Assembly: GCF_001457415.1 (NCBI RefSeq)
Contig: NZ_LN881720.1
Coordinates: 182,109-246,108 of the forward strand
Length of the DNA stretch: 64,000 nucleotides
Direction: 5' to 3'
Source of the DNA: Gorillibacterium timonense
GTDB lineage: Bacteria > Bacillota > Bacilli > Paenibacillales > NBRC-103111
Shown one piece after another: positions 18,169 to 25,905 of the stretch. The notes below the pieces were generated by a model, which saw only the letters and a list, made by a program, of their open reading frames with translations, was not told the DNA's origin and made no database searches. The number at the start of each line of letters is the position of its first letter. Position 1 is the stretch's first letter. The translations under genes and the position numbers were made by a program.

Positions 18169-19452
18169 ATGAATGGAACCGAAGAGCTTTTCTACCGGCT
18201 TCTTGCCGCAATCGGCAGGCTGGCGCTGAACCCCTTTTATTACATTGGCATTCTCTTCGTGGTGATCCAGTATCGCCGTCATATCATATTGGAGCGGAAG
18301 TTCTTCGCGAGTCGGCTCCACTCGCTCGGGCAGGAGACGTGGCGAACGGTCGCATGGGGTCTTCTGGCCGGAACGTTGGCATCCTTATTGCTCGCAGTGA
18401 CCGGGGTCAAGCTGGAAGCCGGAACCGTCGTGCTTCTGTGGGGACTGACGCTGGGGTTGCTTTTTGTTCGCGTTCGTTATCTCTGCTTGGCTTATTCAGC
18501 AGGCCTGCTCGGCCTGCTTCATATGACCGCGCCTCATCTGCCTGGGTGGGGGGAGAATTCGGGCTTTGCGTGGTTTTATCAGGCGGTGGATCAGGTCGAT
18601 CTGCCCTCTCTGTTCGTTCTGGTCGCGGTTCTGCATCTGCTGGAGGCGGGCTTGATCCTGTTTCAGGGCGATCGCTTGGCCACCCCTCTCTTCGTAGAGA
18701 GCAAGAGGGGCAAAATTGTAGGCAGCTATCAGCTGCAGGGCTTCTGGCCGGTCCCCTTGTTCCTGCTCACCCCGGTGGCGAGCGGCGGAGTGACTCTGCC
18801 GTGGGAGCCGTTTCTAGCAGGGAACTGGCAGGCGGTCCAGTGGGACTTTCTTGTCTTCCCGGCCATCATCGGCTTCACCGGCATGACCCTCAGCCGTTTG
18901 CCGAAGCCTAAGCTTCGCCAGACGGCGGGGCTGCTCCTCGGATATGGAGCCGTTCTGTTGGCGGGAGCCGTCGTGTCTGCCTTCTGGACGCCCTTTGGCT
19001 GGGCGGCGGCTATCGTGTGCATTCTCCTGCATGAAGCGATTATCACTTATGGAGACTGGGCGGAACGGCAGCGCAGCCCGCTCTACGTGAACGGCCCAAA
19101 GGGACTTACGATTCTTGCCGTTCTTCCGGGTAGCTCCGCACAGGGCGCGGGTCTTACCGTCGGGGAAGTTGTTCACAAAGTCAACGGCGTGCAGGTTCGG
19201 ACCAAGGAGGAGCTGCATGAGGCGCTTCGGCTGAACTCCGCCTTCTGCAAGCTGGAGGTGCTGAACCTGGCGGGGGAGAGCAAATTCATCAGCCGCCCGC
19301 TCTATGAGGACGAGCATCACCAGCTCGGAATCATCGTTGCTCCCGATGACGATGCGCCTTATTATATCGAGGAGAAGACGTTCTCCTTCCCCTCTTACGT
19401 CCGCCGTAAGTGGATGGGCGTGCTGCGCAATGAGCGCCAGCAGGGGATGTAG
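18169..19452 (+). CDS. minJ: MinJ-like polytopic PDZ protein (division-site topology factor)
   Basis: A 427-residue membrane protein with about eight helices (residues 1-300), then a C-terminal PDZ domain (GLTILAVLPGSSAQGAGL...VHKVNGVQV, about 310-375). This architecture and the gene order after ftsE-ftsX-ctpB match Bacillus MinJ, which bridges DivIVA and MinD at the poles and septum. AAAGGAGAC precedes ATG 18169. Unlike in Bacillus, a PadR/membrane-protein pair lies between ctpB and this gene. Identification rests on topology plus synteny, since MinJ sequences diverge strongly. Confidence 0.85.
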   Translation: MNGTEELFYRLLAAIGRLALNPFYYIGILFVVIQYRRHIILERKFFASRLHSLGQETWRTVAWGLLAGTLASLLLAVTGVKLEAGTVVLLWGLTLGLLFVRVRYLCLAYSAGLLGLLHMTAPHLPGWGENSGFAWFYQAVDQVDLPSLFVLVAVLHLLEAGLILFQGDRLATPLFVESKRGKIVGSYQLQGFWPVPLFLLTPVASGGVTLPWEPFLAGNWQAVQWDFLVFPAIIGFTGMTLSRLPKPKLRQTAGLLLGYGAVLLAGAVVSAFWTPFGWAAAIVCILLHEAIITYGDWAERQRSPLYVNGPKGLTILAVLPGSSAQGAGLTVGEVVHKVNGVQVRTKEELHEALRLNSAFCKLEVLNLAGESKFISRPLYEDEHHQLGIIVAPDDDAPYYIEEKTFSFPSYVRRKWMGVLRNERQQGM

Positions 19453-19461
19453 GAGCCGGCG

Positions 19462-19660
19462 TCAATTCGATCGTTGAAACGAGACCATGCGCCATTGGCC
19501 GTGGTCTTTTTGCATGTGGAGGAACATGATGGAGAGAGGAGAGACTTCCTGCAGAGTTGGAGCGGCCCGGAACACGGATATCTCGACAATGGCGGTAGCT
19601 TGATCAGGCTCGATTGGTGCGAGACCCGCGCTCAAGATACTTAAATTTTGAACGAACCTG
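19462..19660 (-). pseudogene. Possible remnant of a secreted NTF2-like/lipoprotein C-terminus
   Basis: The minus frame ends with LAPIEPDQATAIVEISVFRA and later QKDHGQWRMVSFQRSN. These resemble the beta-strand tail of small secreted proteins (alternating hydrophobics, then a 'GQWRMVS' end). There is no start, signal peptide or ribosome site, so if real it is a fragment. Confidence 0.2.
19482..19512 (+). terminator. Probable minJ terminator
   Basis: AGACCATGCGCCATTGGC and GTGGTCT can fold into a stem followed by TTTTT. The same bases could instead be the tail of a degraded minus-strand gene, so confidence is moderate. Confidence 0.5.
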
Positions 19661-19705
19661 AAACAAGAGTGACGTAAATGTAGGGAAATGAAAGAGGTGA
19701 TGTAA

Positions 19706-20015
19706 TTGGAGTATGACAACATAATTACGCGCTTATTAATAGATGTGCCACTTATAAAACCGCTTTACGATGAGGAAATAAAATGGCTTGAGGAGGATTT
19801 ACCACATGTCATTTAAAGAGCATGAAGAATCAAGTAATATCTATGACTTTCTTGAAAAGATGGCATTAAGTGAAGAAAAGGTGCAGGGAGTATTGATTGT
19901 ATCTGTTCTTGAATCATTGATAACGGAAAGGGATATTATTGATTTTGCCAAATCTCATATGGGTGAGCTAACAAAAACACTGTGTGAGAATATAGAAAAA
20001 GCAAATGGATATTAA
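19706..20015 (+). pseudogene. Small acidic protein gene split into two frames (DUF7674-like)
   Basis: An AT-rich segment holds two overlapping short frames. TTG 19706 (ribosome site AGAGGTGAT) encodes 36 residues ending YDEEIKWLEEDLPHVI. ATG 19806 (site AGGAGG) encodes 69 residues, from MSFKEHEESSNIYDFLEKMA through ESLITERDIIDFAKSHMGE. From memory, a single small protein family carries an LYxEExxWLEEDLPHV segment followed by the second segment in one frame, with about a dozen residues between. Here those residues are missing and the frame changes at the junction, so I read it as one gene broken by a deletion. Two coupled small proteins remain possible, because both ribosome sites are good. 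Confidence 0.55.
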
Positions 20016-20020
20016 TGTAG

Positions 20021-20056
20021 AAGACCTTGAGAGACAATCCTCAAGGTCTTTTTCTT
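20021..20056 (+). terminator. Terminator after the split small gene
   Basis: AAGACCTTGAG at 20021-20031 pairs with CTCAAGGTCTT at 20040-20050, followed by TTTCTT. Confidence 0.85.
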
Positions 20057-20223
20057 AAATGGTGTAAGGAGAATAACAATTGTAAGTACCTTAGTTCGCA
20101 ACTAATTGACCGTTTAGTGCGATGGCTATAGTGGGAGAACAATCTGGCAACGTTCTAGTTTATATACAGATAGTGCAACCTTAAGGCAAGCCGCTATCCT
20201 CAAATGTATAAGCTTCTTGTTAC

Positions 20224-20970
20224 TCAAATAAACCCGCCGTTGGCGCGCAGGGTTTGACCGGTTACCCACTGGGATTTCTCGCTTACGAGAAACTCGACGA
20301 CATCCGTGATATCCTCCGGTTCACCGATCCGGCCGAAGGCATTCAGCTTTTTCATGCCTTCGATTTGCTGCTCGGTTTTCCCGACGGTAAACAGCTCGGT
20401 ATTCACGGGACCGGGAGCGACCGCATTGATGGTGATCCCCTTCGGGCCGAATTCCTTGGCGAGCTGGCGGGTGAATTGTTCGACTGCACCTTTGGTCCCG
20501 GCATATACGCTGTACGCCGGAAACATTTGCCCCAGCACGGAGGTGGAGAAGTTGACGATCCTCCCGTTATTCTCCATGTGCTTCATCGCTTGCTGACAGG
20601 CAAAAAAGGTACCTTTCACATTTACCGCAAACTGCTTGTCGAAATCCGCTTCCGTCACTTCCGCAAGAGGCTTGTTGATCATCAGCCCCGCATTGTTGAT
20701 CAGAATGTCTACTTTGCCGAAGGCGGCAAGCGTTTCGGAGAACAGCTTCTCGATCTCCTCCATTCTGCTCAGGTCGGCGTGCAGGGCAATGGCCGTTCCG
20801 CCCCTCCGCTTGATCGCTTCCACCGCCTCAGACGCTTTATCCGGATTGCTGGAGTAATTGATGACCGTCTTTGCGCCGAGGTCAGCCAAACGATTGGCAA
20901 TAGAAAGCCCGATTCCTCGCGATGAACCGGTAACGATGGCGACTTTTCCTTCGAGTATGTTCAAGTTCAT
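20224..20970 (-). CDS. SDR-family oxidoreductase
   Basis: A 248-residue classical short-chain dehydrogenase: TGSSRGIG (cofactor loop, about 15-22), NNAG, the catalytic serine in FSTSV and YAGTK (Tyr/Lys). PGPVNTELF and a C-terminal TGQTLRANGGFI complete the family pattern. The layout resembles FabG/3-ketoacyl reductases, but the substrate cannot be told. It starts 7 bases after the TetR-family gene and should be controlled by it. Confidence 0.92.
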   Translation of the reverse strand: MNLNILEGKVAIVTGSSRGIGLSIANRLADLGAKTVINYSSNPDKASEAVEAIKRRGGTAIALHADLSRMEEIEKLFSETLAAFGKVDILINNAGLMINKPLAEVTEADFDKQFAVNVKGTFFACQQAMKHMENNGRIVNFSTSVLGQMFPAYSVYAGTKGAVEQFTRQLAKEFGPKGITINAVAPGPVNTELFTVGKTEQQIEGMKKLNAFGRIGEPEDITDVVEFLVSEKSQWVTGQTLRANGGFI

Positions 20971-20977
20971 TCACTCC

Positions 20978-21571
20978 TTATTCGCTCAGTTGATTGGCGA
21001 AGCCCTGTTCAAGTAACGACCATACCTCCGCAAACTCCTCATCGATCGAGGGGCTCTTCCAAGCATAGGCATGGGCCGGATGATGAAAACGCGCGGTGGC
21101 ATAAAAAATAGCGCTCGCCAACCGGCCAGGTGACGCGCATGCCGGATTGGCTCGGGTGATAATCTCGCTTAGCTGATCCGTAATATGACGAATATGTCTT
21201 CCGATTAAATCCGCCGCTTCTTCCGTAACTTTTGCGTACACGCGGAACAATTCCTCGTCTTCTCGGGCAGAGGCCCGCTTTAACTCGATGAGTGTCCGGA
21301 TATACTGGTATAAATGGGCGGAGCCGTTCAAGGAAGTGTCGCTGCACACTGCCGTCAAAGGTTCAATGATTTTATCGGTTAGCCAGCTCTCTGTGGCTCC
21401 TTCAAGCAGGTCCGCCTTGCTTTTGAAATGGCGGTAAAGAGTGCCGTGACTGACCCCGAGCACTTTGGCGACGTCTGTGACGGAGGTTTTGCCGACTCCA
21501 AAGCGGCGCAACGTTTCCTCTGTGGCGGTTAGAATTTGTTCTCTCGTCAGCACTTCCGATGCTTTTTCCAT
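20978..21571 (-). CDS. TetR/AcrR-family repressor
   Basis: A 197-residue regulator. The N-terminal helix-turn-helix reads EQILTATEETLRRFGVGKTSVTDVAKVLGVSHGTLYRHFKSK-like and is split over about 10-55. A variable ligand domain follows. ATG 21571 is preceded by GGAGGTGA, preferred over the upstream in-frame start at 21604. It is transcribed with the SDR gene. A clear 10-bp inverted repeat just upstream is the probable operator, so the pair likely responds to a small-molecule substrate of the dehydrogenase. Confidence 0.92.
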   Translation of the reverse strand: MEKASEVLTREQILTATEETLRRFGVGKTSVTDVAKVLGVSHGTLYRHFKSKADLLEGATESWLTDKIIEPLTAVCSDTSLNGSAHLYQYIRTLIELKRASAREDEELFRVYAKVTEEAADLIGRHIRHITDQLSEIITRANPACASPGRLASAIFYATARFHHPAHAYAWKSPSIDEEFAEVWSLLEQGFANQLSE

Positions 21572-21615
21572 GATAGGGTCACCTCCATGCGGATAGAATA
21601 TCACACGGGGTTACA

Positions 21616-21648
21616 AATGACAAATAATATATTATGTCATTTGTCATT
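21616..21648. promoter_or_regulatory. TetR-type operator
   Basis: AATGACAAAT at 21616-21625 and ATTTGTCATT at 21639-21648 are perfect inverted arms around an AT-rich 13-bp centre. They lie 45 bases upstream of the TetR gene. Confidence 0.75.
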
Positions 21649-21777
21649 GAACGAGATTAAAACCACATTGCATGCTCGCAACCCAAGAACCTGGGTTTCT
21701 GCATCTACTTCTCATACCAATAGACCCCGTTTTTAACCGCATGAGGTTGGAAGTGAACTGGCTATGGCCGTGGTCCA

Positions 21778-21828
21778 AATAAAAAACACCGCCGAACTCG
21801 CGGATAATCCCGGGTTCGAACGGTGTTT
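21778..21828 (-). terminator. Terminator of the stator operon
   Basis: On the minus strand AAACACCGTTCGAAC pairs with GTTCGGCGGTGTTT, followed by TTTTATTT. It lies just after the motB-type gene. Confidence 0.85.
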
Positions 21829-21846
21829 GCAGCATGTGGTGATAGA

Positions 21847-22632
21847 CTATCTCAGCACGACGATCTCTACGCGCCGGTTCTTTTGACGGTTGGCTTCGGA
21901 ATCGTTCTTCACGATCGGCTTCGTGTCAGCATAAGAGACGGAGCGTAAGATATCGCGGGAGATGCCTTTCTTTTCAAAGTATCGAAGGACGCTCAGCGAA
22001 CGTTCGGACGAGAGCCGCCAATTGTCTTGGTACTGGCCGCCCGTGATCGGCAGGTCGTCGGTATGGCCTTCGATGCTGATCTCGGCGTGCAGGCTCGGGA
22101 ATAGACTCGCCATCTTGTCCAGAATCGGATAAGCACCTGGCTTGAGATCCGCTTTGCCGAGGTCAAAGAGGAAGTAATCCTTCAGCGTCACAGAGACTCC
22201 CCGCTCGGTGTCTACGGCGGATACGGTCGCTTGCAGCTTATTGTCATCGATATAATGGGTAATGATCTTAAGGAGACCTTGAAGCTCCTGCTCTTTTTGC
22301 TCCTGCTCCTTGCGTTCCTGATCGGCGCGCGTCTCATCGCCCGCTTTTTTCTTGCTGTCGTCCGAATCGTTGTCCGCTGTTTGATCCTTCTTCGGATCGG
22401 TCTCGCCGACGAGGCCGCTGCCGCCTCCGCCTTGAGGCATGACGGAATCGGATTTGTTGAATTGGAACTGCAGCGACTGCGCCAGCTGGTTGTACTTCGC
22501 CACGTCCACCTTACTCATGGAGTACATGATGACGAAGAAGACCAGAAGCAGCGTGATCAAGTCGGAATAGGTGACGAGCCAGCGTTCGTTGTTTTCGTGT
22601 TCGACTTGTTTCTTCTTATTTCTCCTCGCCAT
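21847..22632 (-). CDS. MotB/MotS-type flagellar stator subunit
   Basis: About 261 residues. A charged N-terminus precedes one helix, WLVTYSDLITLLLVFFVIMY, which carries the ion-binding aspartate (YSD). A Gly- and charge-rich plug/linker (about 65-130) leads to an OmpA-like peptidoglycan-binding domain with ISIEGHTDDLPI and NRRVEIV. The stretch FFVIMYSMSKVD after the aspartate looks more like sodium-type MotS than MotB, but the coupling ion cannot be settled here. ATG 22632 overlaps the MotA-type stop by 17 bases. Confidence 0.9.
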   Translation of the reverse strand: MARRNKKKQVEHENNERWLVTYSDLITLLLVFFVIMYSMSKVDVAKYNQLAQSLQFQFNKSDSVMPQGGGGSGLVGETDPKKDQTADNDSDDSKKKAGDETRADQERKEQEQKEQELQGLLKIITHYIDDNKLQATVSAVDTERGVSVTLKDYFLFDLGKADLKPGAYPILDKMASLFPSLHAEISIEGHTDDLPITGGQYQDNWRLSSERSLSVLRYFEKKGISRDILRSVSYADTKPIVKNDSEANRQKNRRVEIVVLR

Positions 22633-23413
22633 TGAGATCGGCACCTGCTCCCGCATTATTCTTGCCTTCCTTGTCATGGAGGAAGGAGGTCAGCTTCTTC
22701 TTGATGAGCTGTGGATTTTCGCCGGCCTGCAGTGCCAGAATGCCTTCCAGCATCAGCTCCATGTCGGATACGATGCCTTTGCTGCGGTTTTTGATCTTGG
22801 TGCCGATAGGAAGGTACAGAAGGTTAGCGCTCGCTACCCCGTACAGGGTTGCGGTGAACGCGACGGCAATCTTCGGTCCAAGTGAATCCGGATCGGTCAG
22901 GTTCCCGAGTACGTGAATCAGGCCGAGTACGGTACCGATAATCCCGATAGTAGGCGCATAACCGCCGGCAGCTTCGAATATTTTGGCATAGCCTTCATAC
23001 TTCGATTCAATGGCATCCATTTCGAGCTCCATGATCTGCCGGGTAAGCTCGGGGTCTGTACCGTCGACAACCATCAAAAGTCCTTCCTTGAGGAAAGGGT
23101 TGGTATGCTCTTGGGCTCTCTGCTCCAATGCCAGCACGCCTTCACGGCGAGCGATCGTGGCCATGTCGACAATCTCATCGATAATCTGTCCGGGGTCGCG
23201 TTTGGGTTCCTTAAACGCCATGCCTAAGGCTTTCGGGATATCCTTCAAGCTGGACAAAGGAAAACTGATGATAACCGCGCCGAATGTACCGCCGAAAACG
23301 ATGATAGCCGCCGTATAGATCCACAGCGATTCCAGGTGGCCTCCTTCCAGCATGAATCCCCCTATTAGGGAAATAAAGCCAAGCAGAATACCGATAATTG
23401 TCGTAATGTCCAC
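22616..23413 (-). CDS. MotA/MotP-type flagellar stator subunit
   Basis: A 265-residue, four-helix stator protein that forms the ion channel with the MotB-type partner. Helices lie at about 3-25, 34-52, 145-170 and 180-200. The cytoplasmic loop contains REGVLALEQRAQEHTNPFLKEG and the conserved GGYAPTIGIIGTVLGLIHVL precedes the third helix. GTG 23413 follows CTGGAGTGG at about nine bases, whereas the longer frame to 23479 has no site. Only stator genes are present locally; no other flagellar genes are in the window. Confidence 0.9.
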   Translation of the reverse strand: MDITTIIGILLGFISLIGGFMLEGGHLESLWIYTAAIIVFGGTFGAVIISFPLSSLKDIPKALGMAFKEPKRDPGQIIDEIVDMATIARREGVLALEQRAQEHTNPFLKEGLLMVVDGTDPELTRQIMELEMDAIESKYEGYAKIFEAAGGYAPTIGIIGTVLGLIHVLGNLTDPDSLGPKIAVAFTATLYGVASANLLYLPIGTKIKNRSKGIVSDMELMLEGILALQAGENPQLIKKKLTSFLHDKEGKNNAGAGADLNGEEK

Positions 23414-23470
23414 TAACGTCCACTCCAGTTCTGAGGTAGGATGCAGTCCTGTGTCAGATGCTTCCAAAGA

Positions 23471-23517
23471 TTGCAACACAGGAGGAAAATAAGGTATAAT
23501 AAACGAACATGCATTCC
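23471..23517 (+). promoter_or_regulatory. uvrB promoter with LexA-like box
   Basis: TTGCAA (23471-23476) and TATAAT (23495-23500) are spaced 18 bases. CGAACATGCATTCC at 23504-23517 directly follows and agrees at 10 of 14 positions with the Gram-positive SOS box CGAACATATGTTCG. That is the expected position for LexA control of uvrB. Confidence 0.65.
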
Positions 23518-23625
23518 TATTTTCCGGGTAAGACTTGTCTCTTTCTATATCGGAACGGGAAGCGATAAATTTTAGAGCAATTCGTTAAGGGGTAGGTGAC
23601 GAGAGAAACCATGGGTGAGATTCTC

Positions 23626-25611
23626 ATGAGCAACAAGCCGTTTCAACTGCAATCGGACTTTTCTCCGCAGGGGGACCAACCGAAGGCAATCACGGAGCTG
23701 GTGGATGGAGTGAAGGCGGGCATGCGGTATCAGACGCTGCTCGGAGCGACCGGTACGGGGAAGACGTTCACGATCGCGCAAACCATCGCCCAACTGAATC
23801 GCCCTACACTCATCATCGCGCACAACAAGACGCTAGCTGCTCAGCTTGCCAGCGAGTTCAAGGATTTTTTTCCGACCAATTCGGTCGACTATTTTGTCAG
23901 TTATTACGACTACTATCAGCCCGAGGCCTATATCGCATCCTCGGATACCTATATCGAGAAGGATTCCAGCATTAATGAAGAGATTGACAAGCTGCGCCAC
24001 TCGGCGACGAGCGCTCTGTTCGAACGGCGCGACGTCATCATCGTGGCGAGCGTATCCTGCATTTACGGTCTCGGTTCTCCGATGGAGTACCGAGACTTGG
24101 TCATGTCTTTGCGGGTCGGAATGGAGAAGCCGAGGAATGAGATTCTCCATCGGCTGGTAGACATCCAGTACCAGCGCAACGACCTGAACTTCGTTCGCGG
24201 CACGTTCCGCGTGCGGGGCGATGTCGTGGAGATCTTCCCGGCCTCGCACAGCGAGCATGCGGTGCGCGTGGAATTGTTTGGAGATGAGATCGAGCGGATC
24301 ACCGAGATCGATGTGCTCACCGGGGAGATCATCGGCGAGCGGGACCACATCGCCATCTTCCCGGCCTCTCACTTCGTCACCGCGGAAGAAACGGTGAAGC
24401 GGGCGGTTGTCAATATCGAACGGGAGCTAGAGGACCGCTTGGAGGAGCTTCGCGGACAAGGCAAGCTGCTGGAAGCCCAGCGGCTGGAGCAGCGCACTCG
24501 CTACGACATCGAGATGATGCTGGAGATGGGCTTTTGCTCCGGGATCGAGAACTATTCCGGACCGCTTACGTTCCGCGAGCGGGGAGCGACACCTTATACG
24601 CTGTTCGATTACTTCCCGGACGACCTGCTGGTCGTCGTGGATGAATCGCACGTGACGCTGCCGCAGATCCGCGGTATGTACAACGGCGACCGGGCGCGCA
24701 AGGAAGTGCTGGTGGAGCACGGCTTCCGGCTGCCGTCGGCGCTGGACAACCGGCCGCTCCGATTCGAGGAATTCGAGCAGAAGTTCAACCAGATGATCTG
24801 CGTCTCGGCCACCCCAGGCCCGTACGAGATCGAGCATTGCCCCGTGATGGTCGAGCAGATCATTCGTCCGACCGGTCTCTTGGACCCGATCATTGACGTT
24901 CGCCCGACGAAGGGGCAGATCGACGATCTGATCGGGGAGATTCACGACCGGATTGCCAAGGACGAGCGCGTGCTCGTCACGACGCTGACCAAGAAGATGG
25001 CCGAGGACTTGACCGATTATTTGAAGGAAATCGGCATCAAGGTGCGGTATCTGCATTCCGATATCAAGACCTTGGAGCGGATGCAGATTCTCCGCGACCT
25101 CCGGCTTGGCACCTTCCATGTCCTGGTTGGGATCAACCTGCTGCGGGAAGGCTTGGACTTGCCGGAAGTGTCGCTCGTCGCCATTCTGGACGCCGACAAG
25201 GAAGGTTTCCTGCGGGCGGAGCGCTCTCTGATCCAGACGATCGGTCGCGCGGCGCGGAACTCGGAAGGCAAAGTTATCATGTACGGGGACAAAATTACCG
25301 ATTCTATGGATAAGGCTCTTCGCGAGACCGAGCGGCGCCGCACGATTCAGATGGCCTTCAACGAAGCGCACGGCGTCACGCCGACGACGATCAAGAAGCG
25401 GGTGCGCGATGTCATCGAAGCGACCAAGGTCGCCGAGCAGAAGGCGGATTATCTAGCCGGAGTGAAGGAAGGCGGCAAGCTCTCCAAGCGCGACCGGGCA
25501 ACCGTGATCGAACGGTTGGAGAAGGAGATGAAGGAAGCGGCCAAGAACCTGCAGTTCGAACGCGCCGCAGAGCTTCGGGACGCGATCATGGAGCTGAAAG
25601 CGGACAATTGA
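23626..25611 (+). CDS. uvrB: Excinuclease ABC subunit B
   Basis: UvrB verifies damage handed over by UvrA and then recruits UvrC. It has 661 residues, the usual length. Walker A is GATGTGKT, the damage-probing beta-hairpin region is [11 protein letters not shown], the helicase box is VVVDESHV, and SATPGPYE and GRAARN follow. The C-terminal UVR motif ([24 protein letters not shown]) binds UvrC. ATG 23626 follows GGTGAG at seven bases; ATG 23611 and GTG 23596 are in-frame alternatives. uvrA follows 294 bases later with its own control region. Confidence 0.97.
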   Translation: MSNKPFQLQSDFSPQGDQPKAITELVDGVKAGMRYQTLLGATGTGKTFTIAQTIAQLNRPTLIIAHNKTLAAQLASEFKDFFPTNSVDYFVSYYDYYQPEAYIASSDTYIEKDSSINEEIDKLRHSATSALFERRDVIIVASVSCIYGLGSPMEYRDLVMSLRVGMEKPRNEILHRLVDIQYQRNDLNFVRGTFRVRGDVVEIFPASHSEHAVRVELFGDEIERITEIDVLTGEIIGERDHIAIFPASHFVTAEETVKRAVVNIERELEDRLEELRGQGKLLEAQRLEQRTRYDIEMMLEMGFCSGIENYSGPLTFRERGATPYTLFDYFPDDLLVVVDESHVTLPQIRGMYNGDRARKEVLVEHGFRLPSALDNRPLRFEEFEQKFNQMICVSATPGPYEIEHCPVMVEQIIRPTGLLDPIIDVRPTKGQIDDLIGEIHDRIAKDERVLVTTLTKKMAEDLTDYLKEIGIKVRYLHSDIKTLERMQILRDLRLGTFHVLVGINLLREGLDLPEVSLVAILDADKEGFLRAERSLIQTIGRAARNSEGKVIMYGDKITDSMDKALRETERRRTIQMAFNEAHGVTPTTIKKRVRDVIEATKVAEQKADYLAGVKEGGKLSKRDRATVIERLEKEMKEAAKNLQFERAAELRDAIMELKADN

Positions 25612-25810
25612 CGCATGTCGTCGATGACCTTGCTGCTTAGGCGGCAAGAGTTGGCGAAGCTCGACATACTCCGAGCAGCGGGTCCCTTCTAAGTAAAGCC
25701 CAGCAACACTTTACAACTCAATAGATTGATAAGACTAAAAAGACTCAATAAAGCTGAATAATCACAGCAGCGTTTTTTAACTCAAGTAAGCTCAGAACGA
25801 CTCAGCAAGG

Positions 25811-25822
25811 GAACAAGGTTTC
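25811..25822 (+). promoter_or_regulatory. Weak LexA-like box before uvrA
   Basis: GAACAAGGTTTC matches the GAAC-N4-GTTC core at seven of eight fixed bases, 84 bases before the uvrA start. The rest of the 25612-25905 spacer is an ACTCAATAAAGCT-like low-complexity stretch with no gene. Confidence 0.4.
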
Positions 25823-25905
25823 TTCCATCATCGTTTTTTGGTTGGCGGCGGACAAAGCGGAGCTTTTTACGTTGACGACTTACCAGATAAAGAGGACGTG
25901 AGAGA

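Noticed and set aside
21690..21745. Possible further copy of the 99-bp repeat (ACTTCTCATACCAATAGACC)
   Set aside because: Only about 20 bases of the core are similar and neither terminus is present, so it was not counted.
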